NCBI GenBank assembly: GCA_946478635.1 | Contig: CAMLCX010000175.1 | Span: 1 to 8,884 of the forward strand | Source of the DNA: an uncultured Pseudomonadota bacterium | Lineage (GTDB): Bacteria; Desulfobacterota_B; Binatia; UBA9968 | Reading direction: 5' to 3' | DNA length: 8,884 bases | In this document: positions 1 through 5,932 of the stretch, piece after piece | How positions within the stretch are numbered: position 1 is the stretch's first letter | Layout: the number at the start of each line of letters is the position of its first letter | Notes under the pieces: generated by a model | Seen by the model: the letters and a program-made list of their open reading frames with translations, nothing else | The model's database searches: none | Told to the model about the DNA's origin: nothing | Made by a program: the position numbers and the translations under genes

Positions 1-855
1 CCGGGGTGCATGGGCCCACCGGCCGTAATGATAAGGTGTCCAACCCCAGGGCTCAGAGCCTACCCATACATAATCTCCGCCTCTCCACATCCATCTCCCG
101 GTCCGATAGGGCGTCCAGTCCGTTGATACCGAACGGGGCGTCCAGACGTAACCGTATTCCGCCACCTGCACCCACCTGCCGTTGTCGTCTAAATCGCTGG
201 AGTAGACCCGCAGTTCTTCGGGGAGATAACGGTAACTGTCACCGCGTGCTGCAAATCGCCGGTCGCGTTCCGTATTCCAGTTTTGCCATGCATCGGCCCG
301 CCCGATGGGCGCGAGCTCCGCTTCCCTGTCCTCTCCGAGTGTCAGGGTCCGGCCCGTGTTGACCCGCGTGTTGCCGTCTCTACCTTCTGCGTCCACGGAA
401 CCGCGAAACACCGAGACGTCGGTATACTGGTCAGGGACATCGACTCTAAAAACCACTCTGTCATAGGCGCGCAGAGACGATACCGGAGTGTCGAACTGGA
501 TGACGTTACCGCGCGGAGCGTTGTGATCGACGTAGATATGTCCTTCGGTTAGATAAAACTGGGAAGACGTTCCCTCCAGCGTGAGTATCTGCAGCGCTGA
601 ATTCTGGTCGAGCCTCACCGCGGTTCCGGTGTTGAGCTGGAACTCCATCCTTCCGCCATCAGGCACCCAGAGCTCGTCGCCTTCATCGAGAGGGGTGTTG
701 ACGGCAGCAGGCACCCAGTCACCGGTCTCGGTCGTCCTCATCTGGACGTCGCCTTCCAAAAAGCTGATGCGCACAGAACCAAGAGGCGCCGCATGCGCGT
801 ATACGGGCAGTAAGAGAACAGCCATCACCAATAAAAAACCCTTTGCCATCTTCAT
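1..855 (-). CDS. Exported FecR-domain / DUF6600 protein, C-terminus cut by the window edge
   Basis: An open frame of 285 codons starts with ATG at 855 and reads off the left edge without a stop. A Shine-Dalgarno GGAG lies 7 nt before the ATG. Residues 1-23 form a signal peptide (MKMAK, a hydrophobic run, then AHA before APL), so the protein is exported. Residues about 40-180 look like a FecR domain: a small beta-rich module with the typical 'NTPL.EGDELWVPDGGRMEF' type pattern followed by a GTAVRLD strand. From about 225 onward the sequence turns Trp/Tyr/Gly-rich with repeated WTPY, GRW and WGWTPYHYGRW segments, which is the hallmark of DUF6600. Such proteins are usually periplasmic or surface proteins of unknown function. 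They are not the FecR anti-sigma regulator, since no cytoplasmic N-terminal domain is present. The gene stands alone, 185 bp after the PBP gene. Confidence 0.88.
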   Translation of the reverse strand, partial: MKMAKGFLLVMAVLLLPVYAHAAPLGSVRISFLEGDVQMRTTETGDWVPAAVNTPLDEGDELWVPDGGRMEFQLNTGTAVRLDQNSALQILTLEGTSSQFYLTEGHIYVDHNAPRGNVIQFDTPVSSLRAYDRVVFRVDVPDQYTDVSVFRGSVDAEGRDGNTRVNTGRTLTLGEDREAELAPIGRADAWQNWNTERDRRFAARGDSYRYLPEELRVYSSDLDDNGRWVQVAEYGYVWTPRSVSTDWTPYRTGRWMWRGGDYVWVGSEPWGWTPYHYGRWAHAPR

Positions 856-910
856 TTGAAAACTCCTTTTTGAAATGCCGCTTTTTTAAATATCTTTATC
901 ACCTAACCGC

Positions 911-925
911 GGACAATTACTGTCC
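911..925. promoter_or_regulatory. GGACA-N5-TGTCC dyad upstream of the FecR/DUF6600 gene
   Basis: GGACA (911-915) and TGTCC (921-925) form a 5-bp perfect dyad about 56 to 70 bases upstream of the FecR/DUF6600 start codon. The right arm continues as TGTCCAA, the same half-site seen in the dyad at 7141-7156, although here the two arms face the other way round. It could be an operator or a small hairpin in the leader RNA. The sequence alone does not decide. Confidence 0.35.
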
Positions 926-948
926 AATATGAGACGGTTCTGAAAAGA

Positions 949-954
949 ATTATA
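949..954 (-). promoter_or_regulatory. Possible -10 box (TATAAT) for the FecR/DUF6600 gene
   Basis: On the minus strand this reads TATAAT exactly, 94 bases or more upstream of the start codon. There is no convincing -35 hexamer at 16-18 bp, so the call rests on the -10 alone. If it is real, the GGACA/TGTCC dyad would lie just downstream of the transcription start. Confidence 0.25.
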
Positions 955-981
955 GCCCGGCTAAAAGGGCGGAAATAGACT

Positions 982-1015
982 CCTCCGAGACGTTCTACGG
1001 CCAGTCCCGCGGAGG
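982..1015 (-). terminator. Weak inverted repeat after the PBP gene
   Basis: CCTCCG (982-987) and CGGAGG (1010-1015) can pair across a 22-nt loop, starting 25 bases after the PBP stop codon. There is no T-run after it on the minus strand, so it is at best an RNA 3'-end hairpin and not a classical intrinsic terminator. Confidence 0.2.
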
Positions 1016-1040
1016 CTAATCGTAACAATTTAACCACTGA

Positions 1041-3530
1041 CTAACACTGACCGAAACGATTGCTTGCCAACACTGGACGGTCGCAAAAAGAAGCATCGCG
1101 GCTATTTACGGCCGTGCTTGAGGCTGGTTCGCCGCCGTCCGCGATGCGCACCGAAAGCGCCGCGGGTGGATTTGAAGGCTTAAGGCCGGTCAAGGATTCT
1201 CCCTCCGCGTTCGAGCCGCCTGCCAAATAGGTATTGATGTTCCGTTCCATTTGCGCCGGAAACTCCGGCACAGGCCCGACCAACTTTTCGCGATAGACTT
1301 TGAGCATGAGTTCTTTGAACACCGGCAAAGCCAGCCTGCCGCCGGTTTCTTGGGATCCGAGGGAACGATTGTCATCGAAGCCGACACGGACAGCGACAGT
1401 GATTCCTTCGGGGCCGTAAGTCGAGCCGACAAAGAGCGCATCTCTGAACTCGTTTGTCGTCCCTGTCTTGCCCATGACCGCGATGGGGAAACCGGCGGAG
1501 TCAAGGGAATGAGCCGTGCCGCTGGGAATGCGCACGACGCCGCGCAGGCCTTCCTGAATAAGCGCGAGGGCGGAGCCATTGATATCGACCGCAGACCGCT
1601 CCACTTTGTTATCGGCCGCCACCTCGCCCGAATCGCGGACGATTTTTCGAATCACATACGGCTCGGCGAAGATCCCGGATGCCATGGTGCGGTAGGCATT
1701 GGCCAACTCCAGCAAATTCACTTCGGAGGCGCCCAACGACGTCGTGGCATAGGGCTGCAAGTGCGTCCTGACCCCCAGGCTCCGTGATGTTCCCAAGACA
1801 TTGGCAATGCCGATCTGCCCTGTGAGCCAGATCGCAACGGCATTTCTGGATTCCGCAAGCGCCTCCCGGAGCGGGATCATGCCTTTGAATTGATCATCGT
1901 AGTTTGAGATCCATTTCGGACCTCGCTCCGCACCATCGGGAACGCTGATCGGTTCATCGGGAACCATGGTTTCAAGATTGAAAATTCCCTGGCGAAAAGC
2001 GGCGAGATAGGCAAAGGGTTTCATGGTCGACCCGGGTTGCCGCAGCGACTTGGTGACGCGGTTAAAGTCGCTGTATGCGGCGGAGCGGTCTTGATAGAAT
2101 CGACGACCGCCCGTTTCGGCGAGGATGCTGGCGTCGCGGTTTCTCAACACGACGACAGAACCTTGGATTACCCCTTTGGCACTCGGGTGTCGCTTCTCGT
2201 AAAGATCGAGGCCGTGCTCCAGTGCCTCATCGACAAGTTGCTGCACTCGGGCATCCACCGTCGAGTAAACCTGGATGCGTCCCTGCAGCAGATCGTCGGC
2301 GCGCAAGTCGCCACGGCCTTTGAGCTCCTCAAGGATAGTTCCAAGAACTGCCGGCGCCTGGGGCATCTTGTCTTTGCGCGCCGCGATAGTGTGGATCGGG
2401 CGCTGCTCAGCCGCACTCACGATGTCCTGAGAAATAAAACCGTTGCCTGCCATGAGCGCCAAGGTTTGATTTCTGCGGCGTAAAACCCTCGAGGTTTCTT
2501 TGGCACTGGGGGCGTAGTAACGCGGCGATTTTGCAATCCCGGCGAGCAGCGCCGCTTTGTCGGCGTCATCGGCAGTGAAACTGGCGAGAGGCCGGCCGAA
2601 ATAGTATTCGGCTGCCGTAGCAAACCCGTACTGGCCGTTTCCCATGTAGATGAAGCTCGCGTAGCGGGCGAGAATTTCTTCCTTGGCGCGACGTTTTGAG
2701 CCGAACCTTTCCTGCATCTTCTTTTCAATCCACAACGAGAGGCGCATCTCCTCCACCTTGCGAACCAGCATATTCACGCTGCGCCCGCCGACCAAGCTTG
2801 ACAGCGAGCGGGGAAAGACTCCGGCATAAGCGAGCTCGCTGCTGTTTTCTTTCGTTGTTAGGTTTTTTAGAAAATAGCCTCGCACAAGCTGTTGAGTGAC
2901 TGTCGATCCGCCTTGCGGGAAGATCGCCAACCTCTGGTCCTCGCCTTGCCCACCTTTAAGGCGCGCCGCCAGAGCGCTAATCTTGAATTTGCCGAGCACG
3001 CGAGGAATTGCGGAATAGTCAACACCGCTATGCAAAAAAAAGTTCTTATCTTCGGCGGCGATGATTGCATCACGAACGATCGGCGGGATGTCCTCATACT
3101 TGCTGATCTTCCGGTACTCTTTTGCCAGTTCGATGAGCGGCTGGCCGTTGGCATCGTAGACCGTGCCGACGGTAGGAAACTCAAAGCGGGTGAACGCTTC
3201 TATGTCCGGCAAACCACTTCGGTCAAAGTAGACATGATAAAATCCGATCGATACGAGAGCGGCCATAATCGGGGTTGTGCAAACTACAACGTTAAGAACG
3301 CCTCTCCGCCAATGTCGTTTGGCGAAGCGAGTGATACGGATTCTCCCAACCGCCGCCAGAGCACTCACGCGCATGCGTCTGAACCAAGTTGGAACATAAG
3401 TCGCCCAGCCTCGGCGAGCGTGCGGATGGGGTCGCGGCAAGATCATTCGCGCGCCGGCCGCAATAAACGTGATAACCAGCAATCCGGCGCTTAGCGCGAC
3501 AAAAAGAAACGTCAGCGACCAATACCACAT
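1041..3530 (-). CDS. Bifunctional class A penicillin-binding protein (GT51 transglycosylase + transpeptidase), PBP1A-like
   Basis: An 829-aa inner-membrane enzyme that polymerises lipid II glycan strands and cross-links the peptides. All key motifs are present. Glycosyltransferase: AAEDKNFFLHSG with catalytic E160, GGSTVTQQL at 207-215, RKVEE at 257-261 (E261 equivalent to the second glutamate), KEEILARY at 283-290 and LLAGIAKSP. Transpeptidase: STMK with nucleophile S501 and K504, SRN at 561-563 and KTGTT at 688-692. Two hydrophobic segments occur (about 3-25 and 80-100). The second is the usual anchor before GT51; the first, with an Arg-rich linker, is an extra N-terminal extension. An insertion of about 30 residues lies between GT motifs 1 and 2. 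The start is placed 10 bp after the stop of the preceding small membrane protein, with only a weak AGAG ribosome site, which favours translational coupling. It is the third gene of the operon behind the sigma-54 promoter. Which PBP1 subclass it belongs to is uncertain. Confidence 0.95.
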   Translation of the reverse strand: MWYWSLTFLFVALSAGLLVITFIAAGARMILPRPHPHARRGWATYVPTWFRRMRVSALAAVGRIRITRFAKRHWRRGVLNVVVCTTPIMAALVSIGFYHVYFDRSGLPDIEAFTRFEFPTVGTVYDANGQPLIELAKEYRKISKYEDIPPIVRDAIIAAEDKNFFLHSGVDYSAIPRVLGKFKISALAARLKGGQGEDQRLAIFPQGGSTVTQQLVRGYFLKNLTTKENSSELAYAGVFPRSLSSLVGGRSVNMLVRKVEEMRLSLWIEKKMQERFGSKRRAKEEILARYASFIYMGNGQYGFATAAEYYFGRPLASFTADDADKAALLAGIAKSPRYYAPSAKETSRVLRRRNQTLALMAGNGFISQDIVSAAEQRPIHTIAARKDKMPQAPAVLGTILEELKGRGDLRADDLLQGRIQVYSTVDARVQQLVDEALEHGLDLYEKRHPSAKGVIQGSVVVLRNRDASILAETGGRRFYQDRSAAYSDFNRVTKSLRQPGSTMKPFAYLAAFRQGIFNLETMVPDEPISVPDGAERGPKWISNYDDQFKGMIPLREALAESRNAVAIWLTGQIGIANVLGTSRSLGVRTHLQPYATTSLGASEVNLLELANAYRTMASGIFAEPYVIRKIVRDSGEVAADNKVERSAVDINGSALALIQEGLRGVVRIPSGTAHSLDSAGFPIAVMGKTGTTNEFRDALFVGSTYGPEGITVAVRVGFDDNRSLGSQETGGRLALPVFKELMLKVYREKLVGPVPEFPAQMERNINTYLAGGSNAEGESLTGLKPSNPPAALSVRIADGGEPASSTAVNSRDASFCDRPVLASNRFGQC

Positions 3531-3540
3531 AGCCGGTACT

Positions 3541-3798
3541 CTATGATCTCTGATTATCCGTTACATTTCGGGTGAGGTTGGCGGCCGATCGCGATTCATT
3601 TTCGCCCGTGTACTGGACATGGATCATGGAGCGGGAATTGAAAATTCCAAAAACATTCAGGAGCCACAGAACTACGACAATGACCACGACAGCATTCAAG
3701 ATCGACTTGATGGATCCCGCCATCGGGATGTAGCGGTTGACGATCCCGAGGAGAACACCCACCACGATCAGGACCACTACGAGTTGAACTAAAGGCAT
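3541..3798 (-). CDS. Small membrane protein, Thivi_2564-type
   Basis: The protein has two hydrophobic helices separated by a conserved loop: VVVLIVVGVLLGIVNRYIPM, then IKSILNAVVVIVVVLWLLNVFG. The 'NRYIPM...IK.ILN.VV.I.VVLWLLNVFG' signature is what I know from the short Thivi_2564-family membrane proteins, whose function is unknown. The chosen ATG at 3798 gives 85 aa and has GGAG 9 nt upstream. An in-frame ATG at 3813 (90 aa) lacks a good ribosome site. The C-terminal tail of about 30 polar residues after the second helix is longer than I expect for the family. The gene sits 42 bp after the 44-aa gene and 10 bp before the PBP gene, so it is very likely co-transcribed with both. A role in the envelope or stress response is inferred from context only. 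Confidence 0.85.
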   Translation of the reverse strand: MPLVQLVVVLIVVGVLLGIVNRYIPMAGSIKSILNAVVVIVVVLWLLNVFGIFNSRSMIHVQYTGENESRSAANLTRNVTDNQRS

Positions 3799-3840
3799 AA
3801 ATGACATCTCCATTTCCAGGACCGGCGGGGCCGTTCCCGG

Positions 3841-3975
3841 TTATTTTTGTTCGGGAGCCAATTTGCGGTTCAAGCTCACCGCCGCGACAATCAACCGGCG
3901 ATCGACCATGAGACCGAGCGACAAGGCACCCGTCTGCAGCAAAATCATCACGACGATCAAAAGGGTAGCGAGCAT
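3841..3975 (-). CDS. Small single-pass membrane protein (44 aa), weakly DUF3309-like N-terminus
   Basis: The ATG at 3975 is preceded by GGAG at 7 nt, a strong ribosome site. The same frame is open back to 4029 but has no ribosome site there, and the sigma-54 start predicted near 4002 would exclude that longer form. The protein begins MLATLLIVVMILLQTGALSL, one membrane helix resembling the start of DUF3309 small membrane proteins. It then ends in a basic, partly hydrophobic tail (DRRLIVAAVSLNRKLAPEQK) in place of the usual Gly/Trp-Pro segment and second helix. I checked the other frames for a frameshift that would restore a second DUF3309 helix and saw none. It is the first gene of the presumed operon with the Thivi_2564-type and PBP genes. 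Function unknown. Confidence 0.65.
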   Translation of the reverse strand: MLATLLIVVMILLQTGALSLGLMVDRRLIVAAVSLNRKLAPEQK

Positions 3976-4013
3976 AAAGCTTCTCCGATAAGGACTATCC
4001 AAGGTAAACGGGC

Positions 4014-4028
4014 GCAATCCTCGTGCCA
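4014..4028 (-). promoter_or_regulatory. Sigma-54 (RpoN) promoter for the small-membrane-protein/PBP operon
   Basis: On the minus strand this reads TGGCACGAGGATTGC, a perfect match to the -24/-12 consensus TGGCACG-N4-TTGC with the invariant GG and GC at the right spacing. Transcription would start near 4002, leaving a leader of about 27 nt that contains the GGAG ribosome site of the gene starting at 3975. Sigma-54 promoters need an activator ATPase bound upstream; candidate dyads lie 100-180 bp upstream. Confidence 0.8.
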
Positions 4029-4104
4029 CAACACGTCACTGGGAGAAAGGCTAAGCGTTCCGATAGTCTTCTTAATTGGATCAGATGACCAGGCAGGAGA
4101 GCGC

Positions 4105-4128
4105 GTCGAAAGCGTCGAGGCTTTCGAC
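4105..4128. promoter_or_regulatory. 8-bp inverted repeat GTCGAAAG / CTTTCGAC
   Basis: Perfect 8-bp arms at 4105-4112 and 4121-4128 with an 8-base centre, about 114 bp upstream of the predicted sigma-54 start. There is no T-run on either side, so it is not a terminator. The position suits an activator (enhancer) site; this is inference. Confidence 0.4.
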
Positions 4129-4133
4129 TAAAC

Positions 4134-4147
4134 GGTCGGATTAGACC
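4134..4147. promoter_or_regulatory. GGTC-N6-GACC dyad, candidate activator site
   Basis: A 4-bp dyad centred about 138 bp upstream of the predicted sigma-54 start. Its right half, ATTAGACCA (4140-4148), is identical over 9 bases to the right half of the dyad upstream of the receiver gene (6494-6502), although the spacing of the arms differs. It may be a variant site for the same protein. Confidence 0.3.
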
Positions 4148-4170
4148 AGGCCGAGGGCGCGGTGAAGTAT

Positions 4171-4187
4171 ATTGATGCGATGTCAAT
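4171..4187. promoter_or_regulatory. ATTGA-N7-TCAAT dyad
   Basis: Perfect 5-bp arms around 7 bases, about 177 bp upstream of the sigma-54 start and downstream of the Crp/Fnr gene. It resembles an FNR-type half-site pair, but the spacing is one base longer than TTGAT-N4-ATCAA, so I do not call it an FNR box. Confidence 0.25.
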
Positions 4188-4398
4188 CACACGCATGGTG
4201 TAATGTTAAACTTGTTCCCGATTTTGGCTGCAATAAGAGACCTTCACGAAGCGAAAAAGGAAGGGGGAAGTTTCTCCCGTTCTGTCTGTGAACGAAGGCC
4301 CACTCAATTATTTAGCGTATTGAAGACCGCGTGTGCGGACAGCTAGGATCAGCCAAATCAAGGATCAATACGTGACGCTGTAACGCTTACGCTCTTTA

Positions 4399-5094
4399 CT
4401 AGACCCCGATCTCTATAATCCGCCGAAGCTTTTGAGCATTTATTATGATACGACGTCCATCTCTTGAAATGCACTTCTCGCGATCAAATTGATTTAGGTG
4501 CTCCGTGACCTGCTGGCGCGACGCTCCAACGATGCCCGCGAGGACTTCATGATTGATATTTACGCCAATCGCGATCCCGCGAGCGTCGGTCGTACCGAAA
4601 CGATCTGCCAAATTCATTAGTTCGAGAGCAAGACGTTTACGAAGATCAAGTCCAATGCCTTTAATGCAATGGACGTACATTTTTCGGCCGGCATGCATTG
4701 TCGTGGTGTACCACCGGAGGAAGGTTTCATAGGAGATCCCCAACAATATTTCAATAAAGGTTTGCGGCTTAATAGCGCCTGCCATACAGTTTTCGAACGC
4801 TTCGCATCTGAAGGGATGGTTCGTTTTGGGTATCAGCGAATCGAGGCCGAAAAATTCGCCCGCTGAATGGAGACTGACTATAGTTTGTTTTTCATCGCTG
4901 TTAAGGTAAGAAACCCTAATCACCCCTGAAAGCAGTAGATAAACTAGGTTTGCCTCCTCGTCTTGATCAAAGATAATTTTGTTTTTCTTAAATTGTCTTA
5001 TAGCCAGATTGGCCGCGAGCTTTTCCAACTGGGGTAACGGATATGAAGAGAGATCCTTGAATTGCTGTAGAGCTTTAGCGTTAATGCCGATCAT
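4399..5094 (-). CDS. Crp/Fnr-family transcriptional regulator
   Basis: A 231-aa protein of normal family length. Residues about 20-110 form a cyclic-nucleotide-binding-type beta roll (LLLSGVIRVSYL, then AGEFFGLDSLI at 78-88), about 115-150 form the dimerisation helix, and about 160-228 form a winged helix. The recognition segment is HEVLAGIVGASRQQVTEHL (182-200), the classic A-x-x-x-G-x-S-R-x-x-V pattern. The Arg/Ser pair that contacts cAMP in CRP is not clearly kept near 'PFRCEAFENC', and there is no N-terminal cysteine cluster, so it is neither a plain cAMP receptor nor an oxygen-sensing FNR by these criteria. The ligand is unknown. Codon and base use are AT-richer than in the PBP gene. It stands alone, between the 84-bp inverted-repeat element and the sigma-54 intergenic region. 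It is a candidate local regulator, but no target site can be assigned. Confidence 0.93.
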   Translation of the reverse strand: MIGINAKALQQFKDLSSYPLPQLEKLAANLAIRQFKKNKIIFDQDEEANLVYLLLSGVIRVSYLNSDEKQTIVSLHSAGEFFGLDSLIPKTNHPFRCEAFENCMAGAIKPQTFIEILLGISYETFLRWYTTTMHAGRKMYVHCIKGIGLDLRKRLALELMNLADRFGTTDARGIAIGVNINHEVLAGIVGASRQQVTEHLNQFDREKCISRDGRRIIINAQKLRRIIEIGV

Positions 5095-5124
5095 TAGGAT
5101 GATGTCCCCGATTGGTAACTAGCG

Positions 5125-5208
5125 GACTGTAACAGTTGATTCGCCGTCTAAGTTCGAAGAGCCCTTCGACAAGCTGCTCAGGGCAGACGCTATATAGCTG
5201 TTACAGTC
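5125..5208. repeat. 84-bp element with 11-bp inverted ends and a REP-like core
   Basis: GACTGTAACAG at 5125-5135 is the exact reverse complement of CTGTTACAGTC at 5198-5208. Each end is also nearly self-palindromic (ACTGT-A-ACAGT). Between them, 5161-5184 reads GCCCT...AGGGC and contains CCCTTCGACAAGCT, very like the 'CCTTCGACAAGCTCAGG' palindromic repeat I know as a dispersed intergenic repeat in several bacteria. No convincing target-site duplication flanks it. The right end overlaps the stop codon of the 84-aa gene. It may be a miniature mobile or REP element, or a paired operator upstream of the Crp/Fnr gene. Confidence 0.5.
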
Positions 5209-5461
5209 ACTGGTCGCCTATTTCGAGTTCCGCGATTTCATGGAGGGGCCGTCCAATATGAGCATTAAGTACAGAAAGAACCTTCTTGATTTGACCGGAA
5301 CCCACCTCGAGCAATGTGAATCGTCGGACTCCTTTGGATTCAATAACAAGCTTTGCGAAGTGACCCAACGCCGAAGCTTCCGCACTTCTTAAAACACTGC
5401 GGTCCGACAGCTCAAGTGATCCAAAACGATTAGACCAGTCAGGCAGGTCCTTTAGTTGCAT
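5207..5461 (-). CDS. Hypothetical protein, 84 aa
   Basis: Not recognised. A single ATG is possible because an in-frame stop lies 7 codons upstream. There is no clear ribosome site. The protein is soluble-looking, with no signal peptide or membrane helix. It has a polar N-terminal half (QLKDLPDWSNRFGSLELSDR) and a mixed alpha/beta second half (RRFTLLEVGSGQIKKVLSVL, then LHEIAELEIGD). Composition is plausible for a real protein, and it fills a space where no other frame is better. Its upstream region holds two strong dyads (5489-5538). The stop codon lies inside the right end of the 84-bp inverted-repeat element. The lack of a ribosome site keeps confidence moderate. Confidence 0.5.
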   Translation of the reverse strand: MQLKDLPDWSNRFGSLELSDRSVLRSAEASALGHFAKLVIESKGVRRFTLLEVGSGQIKKVLSVLNAHIGRPLHEIAELEIGDQ

Positions 5462-5488
5462 AACGTATTGTGCGCCACATCAAAATGC

Positions 5489-5506
5489 CTGACGTATATA
5501 TGTCAG
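5489..5506. promoter_or_regulatory. 18-bp near-perfect palindrome CTGAC...GTCAG
   Basis: CTGACGTATATATGTCAG pairs in 8 of 9 positions. It sits 28-45 bases upstream of the 84-aa gene and contains a TGTCAGA half-site that recurs 22 bp away in the next dyad. The shape suggests a dimeric repressor or activator site. Confidence 0.45.
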
Positions 5507-5522
5507 AATTGGGGAGTGAATC

Positions 5523-5538
5523 TGTCAGAAATCTGACA
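5523..5538. promoter_or_regulatory. 16-bp dyad TGTCAGA-AA-TCTGACA
   Basis: Perfect 7-bp arms around a 2-base centre, 62-77 bases upstream of the 84-aa gene. It has the same architecture, outer TGTC...GACA and AA centre as the dyad at 7141-7156. No gene lies in 5462-5722; apart from these dyads I see nothing else firm there. Confidence 0.5.
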
Positions 5539-5722
5539 TTTGTATCCAATTTTCTTGGTGAGGAAATCGTAGCTATTGATGGGTTTTGTGAAGGAATGCG
5601 ATGATTGAAATAAAGATAGCCATCGTCGCCGAACGGTTCGGGGTCGTGGGTAACACGAGGACCAGAAGGGAACGACCGAACTCGGCGCGAAACACCCGAT
5701 CAGATAGATCTTTCGGGCACAC

Positions 5723-5932
5723 TTAATGCCAGAAAAAAGGCTGGTTAATGATTTCACTTCTGAAAGATGCGCCTTTTAAAATCTCCCCCAAGACCAGACT
5801 CGTAAGATCATATGCCTCTCTTGCGTTTGCGGATTTTTCAAAGGCGATGTCGCTGATGGTCGCTATGAGCTCCCCCAGGGTGGTATCGATTCTCTTTCCG
5901 TTATGATTTGATTTCATGTTGCTAATTTTCAC
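5723..5932 (-). CDS. Small conserved-looking protein, 69 aa
   Basis: Not assigned to a named family. The frame opens with GTG at 5932 (preceded by CTGAA, a weak ribosome site); an internal ATG at 5917 is an alternative that would give 64 aa. After a basic, Asn-rich start, the core LGELIATISDIAFEKSANAREAYDLTSLVLGEILKGAS is an amphipathic helix-turn-helix-like two-helix unit. It resembles short conserved hypothetical proteins I have seen in environmental proteobacteria, which I cannot name precisely. There is no membrane segment or signal peptide. It lies 47 bp after the receiver gene on the same strand and could be co-transcribed with it, in which case it may be a partner of the receiver. The overlapping frame at 5503-5757 is far less protein-like. 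Confidence 0.65.
   Translation of the reverse strand: MKISNMKSNHNGKRIDTTLGELIATISDIAFEKSANAREAYDLTSLVLGEILKGASFRSEIINQPFFWH

Larger units (their letters stand above)
3976..4398. other. 423-bp intergenic region, regulatory, no gene seen
   Basis: Between the Crp/Fnr gene's stop and the 44-aa gene. It holds the sigma-54 promoter and several dyads (listed separately). Short frames in it give Arg/Pro-rich or otherwise unlikely peptides without ribosome sites. Beyond 4190 I see only short imperfect hairpins (for example CCGC-gtgt-GCGG at 4327-4338) and no clear terminator for the Crp/Fnr gene. Confidence 0.5.

Noticed and set aside
1..859. Plus-strand frames at 6-362, 283-552 and 581-859
   Set aside because: The opposite strand holds an uninterrupted signal-peptide/FecR/DUF6600 coding frame with a good ribosome site.
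1251..3494. Long open frames on the plus strand (1251-1787, 2037-2483, 2892-3494)
   Set aside because: They lie antisense to the PBP gene, whose conserved motifs cover the entire stretch; their products show no recognisable domain and arise from GC-rich codon bias.
3995..4186. 63-aa minus-strand frame upstream of the 44-aa gene
   Set aside because: Arg/Pro-rich product with no ribosome site, covering the sigma-54 promoter and dyads.
4171..4187. FNR box
   Set aside because: The arms are 7 bases apart in place of the spacing in TTGAT-N4-ATCAA, so it is listed only as an unassigned dyad.
5465..5480. TGGCGC-type -24 element just before the 84-aa gene
   Set aside because: The required GC at -12 is GT, and the start point would fall inside the coding region.
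5717..5731. Sigma-54-like element TGGCATTAAGTGTGC on the minus strand
   Set aside because: GG and GC are at the right spacing, but three of the other consensus bases differ, it overlaps the end of the 69-aa gene, and the next gene is more than 240 bp away.
5503..5757. 84-aa minus-strand frame starting at a GTG
   Set aside because: It overlaps the better 69-aa gene, has a Ser/Arg/Cys-rich unlikely product and no ribosome site, and runs through the two dyads.
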